A DNA stretch of 64,000 nucleotides from an uncultured Caulobacteraceae bacterium (GTDB lineage Bacteria; Pseudomonadota; Alphaproteobacteria; Caulobacterales; Caulobacteraceae), in NCBI GenBank assembly GCA_937138625.1, contig CAKZPF010000003.1, positions 310,001 through 374,000 on the forward strand, written 5' to 3'. The notes under the pieces are model-generated. The model was not told the origin of the DNA. It did no database searches and saw only the letters and a list, made by a program, of their open reading frames with translations. The number at the start of each line of letters is the position of its first letter. Position 1 is the first letter of the stretch. Both the position numbers and the translations under genes were made by a program. Below, piece after piece: positions 29,050 through 38,702 of this stretch.

Positions 29050-29871
29050 TTAGCGTGCGTGCGATAACCCCTGTGCGGCGTGCACGATGGCCCGCAATAC
29101 GGCACCCAGGGTTTGGCGCAAGCGGTCGGCCTTGGCCGGGTCCAGCATCCATGGCGGCGCTTCTTCGGCCAAATAGGCCGATTGCGCCAGTTCCATCTGC
29201 ACCGCATGCACATGGTTATCCGGATCACCATAGTGGCGAGTGATCCAACCGCCCTGAAAGCGACCATTGACGACGTGGCTGAAGGGGGCCGTCTCCACCA
29301 CCTGACGGGCAGCGGCCTCGATTTCCGGAGCGCAACTGCGCCCACCATAGGTGCCCAGGTTCAACACCGGCAGCTCGCCGTCAAACAGGCGCGGCACCCG
29401 CGAGCGAATGGAATGACAATCATATAGCACCGCAAAACCGTGGCGGGCCTGCACCCGTTCAATTGTCGCTTGAAGATGGTCGTGATAAGGATTGAAATAT
29501 TTTGATTTTCTATCCTCAATGTCATCAGACGTGATGTCCGTGCGCCACAAGGGCGCGCCATCGAAATCCGTCTCCGGCACCAAGCCGGTGGTAGCCTGGC
29601 CGGGATACAGCGACACGCCGCTGGGGTCGCGATTGACATCGATCACATAACGAGAAAACGGCGTCATCACCACACTGGCGTCCAGGGCTTCGGCCAGGGG
29701 CGCATACAGGGCCTCGACGCGCCAATCGCAATCGGTTTGCTCGCGGCCGCGAGCGTTCATATTCTCGTCGATGTCCGGCGGGATATGGGTGCCCGAATGG
29801 GGCATAGACAGCACCAAGGGGCTGTCGCCCAAGCGCGTATAGATCTGAGGGCTCGCCTGCGTCTCCGTCAT
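29050..29871 (-). CDS. hutG: N-formylglutamate deformylase
   Basis: Last step of the HutF/HutG route: cleaves N-formylglutamate to glutamate and formate. The 273-residue protein belongs to the FGase family (PF05013): DSPLVLSMPHSGTHIPPD at the N-terminus, RYVIDVNRDPSG, GFAVLYDCHSIRSRVPRLFDG and LNLGTYGGRSCAPE, and the WITRHYGDPDNHVHAVQMELAQSAYL segment. Start ATG overlaps the hutH stop. Presence of hutF on the other strand shows that this, not the formimidoylglutamase route, is used. Confidence 0.95.
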   Translation of the reverse strand: MTETQASPQIYTRLGDSPLVLSMPHSGTHIPPDIDENMNARGREQTDCDWRVEALYAPLAEALDASVVMTPFSRYVIDVNRDPSGVSLYPGQATTGLVPETDFDGAPLWRTDITSDDIEDRKSKYFNPYHDHLQATIERVQARHGFAVLYDCHSIRSRVPRLFDGELPVLNLGTYGGRSCAPEIEAAARQVVETAPFSHVVNGRFQGGWITRHYGDPDNHVHAVQMELAQSAYLAEEAPPWMLDPAKADRLRQTLGAVLRAIVHAAQGLSHAR

Positions 29872-31397
29872 TCCAGGCCCTGTACAATCGCCGTCAGGCC
29901 ACCTTCCAGCACCATGTCGCGAATGGCCTCCATGTCAGGAGCCATCAGGCGATCCGATAACAGCGGCGCCACCCGCGCCCGCAAGGCGGCGTGCGCACTT
30001 TCCAGATGCACCGACGAGGTCAACGGCCGGTGGTGCTCGATGGCTTCGGCGGCTGCCATCAGCTCTACGGCCAACACCATGGCGGTGTTTTCCACCATAT
30101 CCAGCAAACGATAGGCCCCGTGCGTGGCCATCGAGACATGATCTTCTTGGTTGGCCGATGTCGGAATGGTGTCTACACTGGCCGGATGAGATTTTTGTTT
30201 GTTTTCCGAACATAAAGCCGCCGCCGTCACCTGCGGGATCATAAAGCCCGAGTTCAAGCCTGCCTCCCGCGCCAGGAACGGCGGCAGGTTGCTCATGTGC
30301 GGGTCGACCAATATGGCGGTGCGCCGTTCGGAGATGTTGCCGATCTCACACAGCGCCAGCGCCAGCTGATCGGCGGCAAAGGCCACAGGTTCGGCGTGGA
30401 AATTCCCGCCTGAAACAATGGTGTCCTCGTCAATGACCAGCGGATTATCGGTGACCGCGTTGCCTTCGTACCCCAGCGTGGTGGCCACCTGCCCCATCAG
30501 ATCCCAAACCGCCCCCATCACCTGGGGCTGACAACGCAGCGAGTAAGGATCTTGCACCTTGTCGCAATCGGTGTGGGAGCGCATGATCTCGGAGCCCGCC
30601 AGCAACTGCCGCATCACCGCCGCCACCTTGATTTGCCCAGGCTGGCCGCGCAGCTCGTGGATTTCCTCCATATAGGGCGCGTGCGAGCCCTTCAGGCCCT
30701 CGGTGCTCATGGCGCCCGCCACCAGCCCGGTTTTGAACACCCGCTCGCTCAGGAACAGCGTATGCAGGGCAATGGCCGTCGAGGCCTGGGTGCCGTTGAT
30801 CAGCGCTAAGCCCTCTTTGGGACCCAGATCAATGGGCTCGAGGCCCACATCACACAGCGCCCGGCGGCCCGCCAAGCGCACGCCATCGACCTCAACCTCG
30901 CCATCCCCCATCAACACCAAGGCCAAATGAGCCAGCGGGGCCAAATCGCCCGAGGCGCCCACCGAGCCCTTGGCCGGTATGATCGGATAAAGATCGGCGT
31001 TCAACATGCCCAACAGCAAGTCCGTCACCGCCGGTCGCACGCCCGACGCCCCCCGCGCCAGGGACGCGAGCTTCAGCCCCATCAGCAAACGCACCACAGG
31101 TTTCGGCAAAGCCGGGCCCGTGCCACAGGCATGGGACAGGATCAGATTGCGTTGCAACACGCGCAGTTCGTCATCATTGACGCGCACATTGGCCAGCTTG
31201 CCAAAGCCCGTGTTCAAGCCATAAACCGTGCGGCCACTGTCGATCACGGCTTGCACAGCGTCGGCCCCGGCCTGCACGGCTTTGCGGCTTTGGGCCGACA
31301 GGCTCAATTCACTGCCCTGCCACAGGGTGCGCCAATCCGCCAAGGTCATGTGCCCAGGCTCGAGGGTCAGAGGTTTCCGTTCCATATGCGTTTCCAT
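29868..31397 (-). CDS. hutH: Histidine ammonia-lyase
   Basis: First step of histidine degradation: deaminates L-histidine to urocanate. The self-processed MIO cofactor triad is visible in [21 protein letters not shown] (Ala-Ser-Gly near residue 145). Other marks: [16 protein letters not shown] and [18 protein letters not shown]. Length 509 residues is typical. The start is uncertain: [10 protein letters not shown] overlaps hutI by 31 bp; later Met codons at residues 5 and 17 would give a shorter or no overlap. No start has a clear ribosome-binding site, so translation may depend on hutI. Confidence 0.97.
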   Translation of the reverse strand: METHMERKPLTLEPGHMTLADWRTLWQGSELSLSAQSRKAVQAGADAVQAVIDSGRTVYGLNTGFGKLANVRVNDDELRVLQRNLILSHACGTGPALPKPVVRLLMGLKLASLARGASGVRPAVTDLLLGMLNADLYPIIPAKGSVGASGDLAPLAHLALVLMGDGEVEVDGVRLAGRRALCDVGLEPIDLGPKEGLALINGTQASTAIALHTLFLSERVFKTGLVAGAMSTEGLKGSHAPYMEEIHELRGQPGQIKVAAVMRQLLAGSEIMRSHTDCDKVQDPYSLRCQPQVMGAVWDLMGQVATTLGYEGNAVTDNPLVIDEDTIVSGGNFHAEPVAFAADQLALALCEIGNISERRTAILVDPHMSNLPPFLAREAGLNSGFMIPQVTAAALCSENKQKSHPASVDTIPTSANQEDHVSMATHGAYRLLDMVENTAMVLAVELMAAAEAIEHHRPLTSSVHLESAHAALRARVAPLLSDRLMAPDMEAIRDMVLEGGLTAIVQGLE

Positions 31398-32578
31398 AAG
31401 GGGTTGATGCCAAAGCGATAGCCAAGCTGCGCCGGGTCTTCAAGGTCCCACACCGCCAGATCGGCCCGCTGCCCTGGGGCAATCTGCCCGCGATCCGCCA
31501 GACCCAAGGCCTGGGCCGCGTGCCGGGTCACCCCCAACAGGGCTTCGGATGGGGTCAAGCGAAACAGCGTACAGGCCATGTTGATGGCCAAAACCAACGA
31601 ATTCATCGGCGACGAGCCCGGATTGCAATCGGTGGCCACGGCCATGGGCACATCATGTTGGCGCAGCAAATCAAGTGGCGGCAGCTGTGTGTCGCGCAGA
31701 AAATAAAACGCACCGGGCAACAAAACCGCCACCGTGCCTGCGGCCTTCATGGCCTTCACGCCCGCCTCGTCCAGATGTTCGAGGTGATCGGCGGACAGGG
31801 CTTGGAACTCGGCGGCGGCCAAATGTGCGCCAGAAAGATTGGAAAGCTGCTCGGCATGGATTTTTACTGGCAAATTGTGAGCCTTGGCGGCGGCAAAGAC
31901 GCGCCGGGTTTGATCGGGTGTGAAACCAATGCCCTCGCAGAAGACATCCACGGCATCGGCCAGGCCCTCGTCGGCCACGGCCTGCATCATCGGCCCCGCC
32001 ACCAGATCGATATAGTCATCGGCGCGGTCTTTGTACTCGGGCGGCAAGGCATGGGCGCCCAAAAAGGTGGTTGTGATGGTCACGGGGTGGTCCCGGCCCA
32101 AACGCCGCGCCACCCGCAACATTTTCAGCTCGGTCTCGATGTCCAAACCATAGCCGGATTTGATCTCCAGCGTGGTGACCCCTTCGGCCAAAAAGGCCTG
32201 CAAGCGCGGCAGAGCTTGGGCATAAAGCGCGTCTTCCGATGCGGCACGGGTGTGACTTACGGTCGAGAGAATACCACCACCGGCCTTGGCGATTTCCTCG
32301 TAACTTGCGCCCTCCAGGCGCAGCTCAAACTCGCGGGCGCGATCACCGCCATACACCAGGTGCGTATGGCAATCGATCAGTCCGGGAGTGACCAGGCGGC
32401 CCTGGCAATCAAAGGTTTCGGCCCCCTCCAGCTGCACATCCGGGCCAACGGCGGTGATGGTATCGCCCTCGGTGGCGATCTGGGCCAGTTGGGTTTCGGT
32501 GCCGCCGGTGGTCATGGGGGCCACACGGGCATTGCGCAGCAGCAAACGGCGCGCAGGCAAGGTCGGTTGGCTGGTCAT
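31367..32578 (-). CDS. hutI: Imidazolonepropionase
   Basis: Third step of histidine degradation: opens imidazolonepropionate to N-formimidoylglutamate. An amidohydrolase of 403 residues with metal-binding [50 protein letters not shown] and [11 protein letters not shown]. First gene of the minus-strand hut transcript. Only 28 bp separate its start from the divergent hutF, so its promoter must overlap hutF coding DNA or vice versa. Confidence 0.96.
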   Translation of the reverse strand: MTSQPTLPARRLLLRNARVAPMTTGGTETQLAQIATEGDTITAVGPDVQLEGAETFDCQGRLVTPGLIDCHTHLVYGGDRAREFELRLEGASYEEIAKAGGGILSTVSHTRAASEDALYAQALPRLQAFLAEGVTTLEIKSGYGLDIETELKMLRVARRLGRDHPVTITTTFLGAHALPPEYKDRADDYIDLVAGPMMQAVADEGLADAVDVFCEGIGFTPDQTRRVFAAAKAHNLPVKIHAEQLSNLSGAHLAAAEFQALSADHLEHLDEAGVKAMKAAGTVAVLLPGAFYFLRDTQLPPLDLLRQHDVPMAVATDCNPGSSPMNSLVLAINMACTLFRLTPSEALLGVTRHAAQALGLADRGQIAPGQRADLAVWDLEDPAQLGYRFGINPLWKRIWNGNL

Positions 32579-32606
32579 GCCCGCTGTTTTGGCCTAGAAC
32601 ACCCCC

Positions 32607-33830
32607 ATGAGACAAGAGCGATTCACGCGTTGGGCGTATTTACCCAGCGGTTGGGCCGAAAACGTACGCATCACCAGCGAAAACGGCATCATCACCGCCG
32701 TGGATGTGGGGGTGACGGGCACGGGGCACGACATCGCCCTTCCCGGCGTGTGCAATCTGCACAGCCATGCCTTTCAGCGGGCCATGGCGGGCCTGACGGA
32801 AACGCGCGGGCCCGGTGACGACAGTTTCTGGAGCTGGCGTCAGGTGATGTACGACTTCCTGGCCACCATGACACCCGACCAGATGCAACAGACCGCCACC
32901 CTGGCTTTTCGGGAGATGCGGGCGCGTGGTTTCAATCGGGTCTGTGAGTTTCATTATCTGCACCATGGGCCGGATGGCCGCGCCTATGACAACCCCGCCG
33001 AAATGGCCGAGCGTTTGATCGCCGCCGCCCAAGAGGCCGACATCGCCCTGACCCTGTTGCCGGTGTTTTATGCCCACAGCGATTTTGGCGGTCAGCCCCC
33101 CACCGAAGGCCAGCGGCGTTTTGTCCACACACCTGATGCCTTTGCCCGCTTGGTCGATCACTTGCGCGGTCTGGATGTGCCGGACCTGGTGGTGGGGGTA
33201 GCGGCCCACAGCCTGCGGGCGGTGACCGAGGCGGAGCTGCGCGACCTCGTAACCCTCGTGGGTGATCAGCCGCTGCATATCCACATCGCTGAGCAAACCC
33301 GAGAGGTCGAGGCCTGCCTTGCGCACACCGGCCAGCGCCCCGTGGAATGGCTGCTGAGCCATTTTGACCTGGGCCCCACCTGGTGCCTGGTGCACGCCAC
33401 CCACATGACCCACCAAGAAACCGTTGATCTGGCGGCCACCGGCGCGGTCGCTGGCCTGTGCCCGATCACCGAGGCCAATTTGGGCGACGGGATTTTTAAC
33501 ATGGCTGATTACCAGCGCGCACGGGGCGCATGGGGCGTGGGGTCCGACAGCAATGTGTTGATTTCCCTGCCCCAGGAATTGCGCATGTTGGAATATGGCC
33601 AACGCCTGTTTCACCGCGCCCGCAATGTGATGGCCGCCCCCAGCCAATCCACTGGCCAAGCCCTGTTTGATGCGGCGCTGATGGGGGGTGCCCAAGCGGG
33701 CGGTGTGCCCGCCAGCGCCATTGCCGTTGGGGAACGCGATGATCTGACGGTGCTAGATGGTATGTTGGTCAATCTGCGCGACAAAGCCGAGAACCAGATT
33801 TTCGACAGCTGGATTTTTGCGGGCCTTTAA
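32607..33830 (+). CDS. hutF: Formimidoylglutamate deiminase
   Basis: Converts N-formimidoylglutamate to N-formylglutamate and ammonia, linking HutI to HutG. It is an amidohydrolase with LPGVCNLHSHAFQRAMAGL (HxH metal motif), RVCEFHYLHHGPDG, VGVAAHSLRAV, IHIAEQTREVEACL and GVGSDSNVLISLPQELRMLEYGQRL. At 407 residues it is somewhat shorter than commonly seen (about 450), mainly at the C-terminus. Divergent from hutI. No hutC-type repressor gene is present in the window. Confidence 0.94.
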   Translation: MRQERFTRWAYLPSGWAENVRITSENGIITAVDVGVTGTGHDIALPGVCNLHSHAFQRAMAGLTETRGPGDDSFWSWRQVMYDFLATMTPDQMQQTATLAFREMRARGFNRVCEFHYLHHGPDGRAYDNPAEMAERLIAAAQEADIALTLLPVFYAHSDFGGQPPTEGQRRFVHTPDAFARLVDHLRGLDVPDLVVGVAAHSLRAVTEAELRDLVTLVGDQPLHIHIAEQTREVEACLAHTGQRPVEWLLSHFDLGPTWCLVHATHMTHQETVDLAATGAVAGLCPITEANLGDGIFNMADYQRARGAWGVGSDSNVLISLPQELRMLEYGQRLFHRARNVMAAPSQSTGQALFDAALMGGAQAGGVPASAIAVGERDDLTVLDGMLVNLRDKAENQIFDSWIFAGL

Positions 33831-33938
33831 TGCGTCTTTCCGAGCAAAAGAAAGTACGGAGTTTCGTACTTTGCGCTTGACGCCCGCCGCGCGTTCCGGT
33901 ACCCAACCTGCTCGCGCACGGGTCATGACCCGTTCGAT

Positions 33939-34009
<71 letters not shown>

Positions 34010-34015
<6 letters not shown>

Positions 34016-34211
34016 TTTTATTCCGCGAGTTCCTTTTTGTTTAAGTTGACGGGTTTTGAGGGCAAAACCCTACCCGCGCCATTTCATGGCTCTCGTTCCC
34101 TTTTTTAGAATTGACGGGTTTTCGAGAAAAACCCTATGCGCGCCATTTCATTCCGGGAGTTCCTTCTATTTTTTTGAACGGGTTTTGAGGGCAAAACCCT
34201 ATCGCGCGCCA
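34010..34211 (+). repeat. Tandem array of about 65-bp units carrying the tRNA-Asp 3' tail
   Basis: GCGCCA, the terminus of tRNA-Asp, occurs at 34010, 34076, 34140 and 34206, so three units of 66, 64 and 66 bp are delimited. Each unit then has ATTT(C/T)AT..., a GAGTTCC or similar box, a run of T, and a GGGTTTT / AAAACCC hairpin (34051-34070, 34116-34134, 34180-34199). Units 1 and 3 have identical hairpins; the middle one has a changed loop. The array occupies the space up to the end of the AbgT gene and encodes no protein. Confidence 0.85.
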
Positions 34212-34229
34212 CTGCATAGCCCTCGCGCA

Positions 34230-35819
34230 TTAGGGCGTATAATAGGTTGGCGAGCCTGGGCCGACGGGTAAGCCCAAACCAAAAGTCCACAACAGGAAAA
34301 ACCCAATCCAGGTCAGCAAGAAGAACATCGTATAGGGCAACATCATGGCGATCAGCGTGCCCACACCCAAATTCTTGTCATAGCGCGTGGCCCAGGCCAG
34401 GATCAGACCAAAATAGCTCATCATCGGGGTGATGATATTGGTGGTGGAATCACCAATCCGATATGCAGCCTGAATGGCTTCGGGCGCATACCCAATCAGC
34501 ATCAGCATGGGCACAAAAATGGGCGCGGTCACCGCCCACTGCGCCGAGGCCGAGCCCAGCGACAGATTGATAACCGCACACATCAGGATGAAAACCACAA
34601 AGACAAGTGGTCCGGTCATGCCCGTATCTTGCAGAAACTGCGCCCCGGCCACCGCGCTGATGGCCCCCAGGTTTGTCCAGTTGAAAAAGGCGACGAACTG
34701 AGCCGCGAAAAACACCAAAACGATATAAAGCCCCAAGGTCGCCAGGGCTGCCGACATGGCGTCGATCACATCGCGGTCAGATTTCATGGTGCCCACGACG
34801 CGCCCATAGACATAACCGGTGACGATAAAGAAGATCAGTATCCAGGTCACAAAGCCCTTGAAAAAGGGCGAATTGATGGGGTCTCCGGTTTCGGGATTTC
34901 GCAACACCCCCCATTCCGGCAACAGCGTCAGCGCCATAAAGCCCAACACCCCCAGCACCGCAATCCCGGCCCACATCAGTCCCTTTTTCTCGGTGCGCGT
35001 CAGAGCGTTCATCATACGATCGTCCAAAATCGACGGGTCAGCATGAGCGGAATCATACCGCCCGAGTTTTGGCTCGACGATAAAAATGCTGACCAACGAA
35101 CCCACAACCGTGATCAACACCGTTGAGGCCACCATAAAATACCAATTGGCCGTGGCCACCACCACATATTCTGGGTCGATCAGGCGGGCGGCCTCTTGGG
35201 TGATGCCCGCCAGCAGCGGATCTATGGTGCCAATCAACAGATTGGCGCTGTAACCGCCAGAAACCCCGGCAAAGGCCGCCGCCATGCCCGCTAGCGGATG
35301 GCGACCCAAAGCATAAAAGATCGCCCCCGCCAGGGGGATCAGCACCACGTATCCCACTTCCGAAGCCGTGTTGGACACAATTCCCGCGAACACAATGGCC
35401 ACCGTCACGGCATGTCGCGGGGCCGACAACACCATGCCCCGCACCGCGGCTGATAACAGCCCCGATCGTTCTGCCACTCCCACGCCCAGCATGGCCACCA
35501 ACACAACACCCAGTGGGGCAAAGTTGGTAAAATTGCTGACGAGTTCAGTGAAAATGCGCCGCAGGCCATCGCCGTTTAGCAGGCTGACCGCGCGGATCAT
35601 GCCGTCTTCGGCCACGCCGCGGGCCCCGGCGGGCCTGGGATCCTCGACCGCTAGGCCCATCGCCCCGAAAATACCAGACAACAGCACAATGCCGACCGCC
35701 AAAATGGCGAACAACGTAACAGGATGGGGCAACAGGTTGCCCAACCATTCCACACCATCCAGAAATCGCGTGAAGGCGTTACGACGGCCCGAAGGCGTCG
35801 GCGTCTGAGCGGTCGTCAT
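34230..35819 (-). CDS. AbgT family transporter
   Basis: A 529-residue inner-membrane protein of the AbgT family (p-aminobenzoyl-glutamate importers; some members export sulfonamides). About twelve hydrophobic helices are visible. Family segments include FLDGVEWLGNLLPHPVTLFAILAVGIVLLSG at the N-terminus, ITEMVSNFTNFAPLG-like LVSNFTNFAPLGVVLVAMLGVGVAERSGL, NTASEVGYVVLIPLAG, and the C-terminal GDSTTNIITPMMSYFGLIL. No amidohydrolase (abgAB) gene is adjacent. Monocistronic as far as seen. Confidence 0.92.
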   Translation of the reverse strand: MTTAQTPTPSGRRNAFTRFLDGVEWLGNLLPHPVTLFAILAVGIVLLSGIFGAMGLAVEDPRPAGARGVAEDGMIRAVSLLNGDGLRRIFTELVSNFTNFAPLGVVLVAMLGVGVAERSGLLSAAVRGMVLSAPRHAVTVAIVFAGIVSNTASEVGYVVLIPLAGAIFYALGRHPLAGMAAAFAGVSGGYSANLLIGTIDPLLAGITQEAARLIDPEYVVVATANWYFMVASTVLITVVGSLVSIFIVEPKLGRYDSAHADPSILDDRMMNALTRTEKKGLMWAGIAVLGVLGFMALTLLPEWGVLRNPETGDPINSPFFKGFVTWILIFFIVTGYVYGRVVGTMKSDRDVIDAMSAALATLGLYIVLVFFAAQFVAFFNWTNLGAISAVAGAQFLQDTGMTGPLVFVVFILMCAVINLSLGSASAQWAVTAPIFVPMLMLIGYAPEAIQAAYRIGDSTTNIITPMMSYFGLILAWATRYDKNLGVGTLIAMMLPYTMFFLLTWIGFFLLWTFGLGLPVGPGSPTYYTP

Positions 35820-35951
35820 ATCTGCTGTCTCCGGTTATCGGCAAAATAAGCGCAGCTTAGCGCCCGGACCCCCTATACCCCGCCCCTGGCAGCATACGCA
35901 CAGCCGGTATTCCGGTGACCGTATGCCGCAAGGGCGCGGAGATCAAAGGGG

Positions 35952-38144
35952 CTATTGCCCCTCAGGCGCAGGTTTCAGGCCACGATTGATCAACAGCGGC
36001 TCGACACTGGGCTCACGGCCGCGGAAGCCCACATAGGCATCCATAGCCGGGCGGCTGTTTCCAGCCGAGTACACATATTCATAGAGCTTTTTGGCCAGCA
36101 TAGGATCAAAAATGTCGCCGGATTCTTCGAAAGCGGCGAAGCCATCATTGTCCAGAACCCCTGCCCACATATAGGTATAATAACCCCCGGCATAGAGCTC
36201 GCTGGCGAACGAATGCAAGAAATGAGGCGAGCGATGCCGCATTTCTATGGTGTCGGGCATACCGGCCTTGGTCAGGATTTTGTCCTCAAAGGCGTTGACT
36301 TCCAGCTTGGCGATTTCGTCTGGATCAGTCAGGCGGTGAAAGGCCAAATCCACGAAAGCCGAGGCGATGAATTCCACATTATCAAAGCCTGATTTGGCAT
36401 TGCCGGCCTTTTGCACCTTTTCCAACAAGGCCTTGGGCATGGGCTTGCCGGTTTCGTGATGTTTGGCAAATTCCTGAATAATGGCTGGCTCCCGCATCCA
36501 ATGCTCATAGATTTGGGCCGGGAATTCGACAAAATCGTAATCAACAGATGTGCCCGCGATGGATGGATAGGTCACGTTCGACAGCAAGCCATGCAAACCG
36601 TGGCCAAACTCGTGGAAAATGACCTCGGCTTCACGCATGGAAATCAAAGCCGGCTGGCCTGGTGCGGGTTTGTTGTAGTTGCAATTGTTCATAATCAGAG
36701 GCTTAACCTCGCCATCCAGCTTGTGCTGCACGCGCAACGCACTTTTCCAAGCGCCCGCGCGTTTTCCTGGCCGCGCAAAGTAATCGCCATAAAACAGACC
36801 AATGGGCTCACCCTCGGCCGATATCACTTCCCACACCCGCACATCGGGGTGATACACAGGCACGTCATTGCGTTCCTTGAAGGTCAGGCCGAACAGACGC
36901 TCCGCCACGGCGAATTGAGCCTTCAGCACATTTTCCAACGACAAGTGCGCCTTCACGGCATCTTCGTTCAGGTCATAAAATTTCACACGGGCTTTTTCGC
37001 CATAATGCCAAACATCCCAAGGCTTGAGGGTATGCGTCACCCCCTCCTCGGCCATGACTTTGGCGATCAAGTCAGCCTCGCGCTCGGCCTTGGCCACCGC
37101 CCCTGCCCAGACTTTGGTCAACAGCTCCTGGGCGGCCTCGGGCGAGCCCGCCATGGTGTTGGCCGTGCGGAACGCGGCAAAATTGTCAAAGCCCAGCAGC
37201 TTGGCGCGCTCGAGGCGCAGCTGGAGGATTTTTCGGATGTTATCGGCATTGTTGTAGGCATTGTCATTGTCGCCGCGGTTGGTCCAGGCCTCGAAAACCT
37301 TCTGGCGCAGATCACGACGGGTCGAAAATGTCATAAAGGGCTCGAACGACGACCGCGCCAAGGTGACAACATGCTTGCCGTCAAGATCGCGATCCGCGGC
37401 CGCCTGGGCGGCGGCACTCAGCACCGAGGCGGGCAGTCCAGCCTTGTCCTCTTCCGTTTCCAGAACCAAGGCAAAGGACTCGGCATCTTTCAGAACGTTC
37501 TGGCTAAAGGTGGTCTGTAGCGAAGCCAATTCTTCGGTGATTTGGGACAGGCGCTTGCGATCATCGCCTTCCAATTTGGCGCCCGCGCGCACAAAACCTG
37601 TGTAGGTTCTCTCCAAAACCCGGGCCTGCTCGGGGTTCAGATCCAGGCTATCCATAGCCTGATAAAGCGAGGACACGCGATCAAACAGATCTTTGTTCAA
37701 AGCAATGGCGCTGTAATGCGCGGCCAGACGTGGCGACATCGCCAGCTGAATGGCGCGAATATCATCATTGGTCGCCGAAGACGCCAGCGCCCAGAAGGTG
37801 CGCTGAACACGGGCCAAATCTGCGCCCGCGCGCTCGAGTGCCACAATGGTGTTTTCGAATGTGGCGGGATCTGTATTTCTGGCGATGGCCTTGATTTGCG
37901 CCGCATGAAGCGCCATGGCGTGGTCAAAAGCCGGGGTGAAATGTTCTGATTTGATTTTATGGAAGGGCGGCGCCTCGAAAGGGGCGGTCCATTTTGAAAA
38001 CAAGGGGTTGCCCGCAACAGATTGGCTCACCACTGGCGGTGTGGTCTCGGCGGCCTTGGCCGGCAGGACCGCGGTCACACACACCAAAGCCGCGCATGAC
38101 GACAACAAGTGCAAACGCATGGTTTTCCCCAAAGATGAATTCAT
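35952..38144 (-). CDS. M3 family oligopeptidase / peptidyl-dipeptidase (Dcp-like), exported
   Basis: A 730-residue zinc metallopeptidase of family M3. A signal peptide (MRLHLLSSCAALVCVTAVLPAKA, preceded by eight residues) targets it to the periplasm. The zinc motif is EVIFHEFGHGLHGLLSNVTYPS, with the second Glu in the following helix, and the C-terminal YAGGYYTYMWAGVLDNDGFAAFEESGDIFDP is typical of peptidyl-dipeptidase Dcp. A strong GGGAGG site precedes the first ATG. Substrates would be short peptides. Confidence 0.94.
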   Translation of the reverse strand: MNSSLGKTMRLHLLSSCAALVCVTAVLPAKAAETTPPVVSQSVAGNPLFSKWTAPFEAPPFHKIKSEHFTPAFDHAMALHAAQIKAIARNTDPATFENTIVALERAGADLARVQRTFWALASSATNDDIRAIQLAMSPRLAAHYSAIALNKDLFDRVSSLYQAMDSLDLNPEQARVLERTYTGFVRAGAKLEGDDRKRLSQITEELASLQTTFSQNVLKDAESFALVLETEEDKAGLPASVLSAAAQAAADRDLDGKHVVTLARSSFEPFMTFSTRRDLRQKVFEAWTNRGDNDNAYNNADNIRKILQLRLERAKLLGFDNFAAFRTANTMAGSPEAAQELLTKVWAGAVAKAEREADLIAKVMAEEGVTHTLKPWDVWHYGEKARVKFYDLNEDAVKAHLSLENVLKAQFAVAERLFGLTFKERNDVPVYHPDVRVWEVISAEGEPIGLFYGDYFARPGKRAGAWKSALRVQHKLDGEVKPLIMNNCNYNKPAPGQPALISMREAEVIFHEFGHGLHGLLSNVTYPSIAGTSVDYDFVEFPAQIYEHWMREPAIIQEFAKHHETGKPMPKALLEKVQKAGNAKSGFDNVEFIASAFVDLAFHRLTDPDEIAKLEVNAFEDKILTKAGMPDTIEMRHRSPHFLHSFASELYAGGYYTYMWAGVLDNDGFAAFEESGDIFDPMLAKKLYEYVYSAGNSRPAMDAYVGFRGREPSVEPLLINRGLKPAPEGQ

Positions 38145-38504
38145 ATCTGTCCTCCCGTTGATAATATGATCGGTATGCTGGTGTAAAAAACCGAAGAATT
38201 GTAATAATATTACATGTCAGACCTATGCAAGGGCAATCCGCACTTGGTTTATGAACTTATGTTCACGAACTCCTCTTATCCCCAGATTATCCTTATATAT
38301 TTTACGGGTTTTATGCTTGGAAAGGCTATGTAAATCCCACTTGCCATGGTGGCTTTATATAACAGTGGCGAGCGCCGTTTGCGAAGGCGAATGTAACGAC
38401 AGACACCTGCGTGCGGCCCGCACCCAGACCCCGCCGCAACGGCCCGCGGCCCGATTTGGGTCTTGGCAAAGCGCGGATAAGCCATTAAGACCACTGATCT
38501 GGAC
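38145..38504. other. Intergenic region before tRNA-Ser
   Basis: About 360 bp without a convincing gene. The left half is AT-rich, the right half GC-rich. It should contain the promoters of the M3 peptidase (minus) and of tRNA-Ser (plus), but no sharp consensus is visible to me. Confidence 0.5.
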
Positions 38505-38597
38505 GGAGAGGTGGCCGAGTGGCTGAAGGCGCTCCCCTGCTAAGGGAGTAAGGGGTGAAGAGCCCCTTCGAGGGTTCGAATCCCTCTCTCTCCGCCA
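38505..38597 (+). tRNA. tRNA-Ser(GCT), island integration site
   Basis: A 93-nt class II tRNA with encoded CCA. Acceptor GGAGAGG pairs with TCTCTCC, the D-arm is GGCCGAGTGGCTGAAGGC, the anticodon loop CTGCTAA presents GCT (serine), the long variable arm is AGGGGTGAAGAGCCCCTT, and the T-arm is GAGGGTTCGAATCCCTC. Its 3' end is the left attachment site of the island. No terminator follows it here; a terminator that fits stands behind the right repeat at 51489. Confidence 0.97.
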
Positions 38598-38598
38598 C
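38579..38598 (+). other. attL core (tRNA-Ser 3' end)
   Basis: The 20-bp sequence aatccctctctctccgccac covers the T-stem, acceptor stem and CCA of tRNA-Ser plus one base. It is matched exactly at 51638-51657 and, over 19 bp, at 51462-51480. Confidence 0.85.
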
Positions 38599-38702
38599 TT
38601 TCTGAATAATCCTTATTTTATCAACCGGCTAAGGCATTTGACGGGGAATGCGTCCCTAGGGTGTTCCCAAAACCTGTTCCAAACTCTGCACGGGGGCGCG
38701 CT

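Noticed and set aside
31520-32818. 432-codon plus-strand frame opposite hutI and overlapping hutF
   Set aside because: Composition typical of an antisense frame; hutI and hutF account for the DNA.
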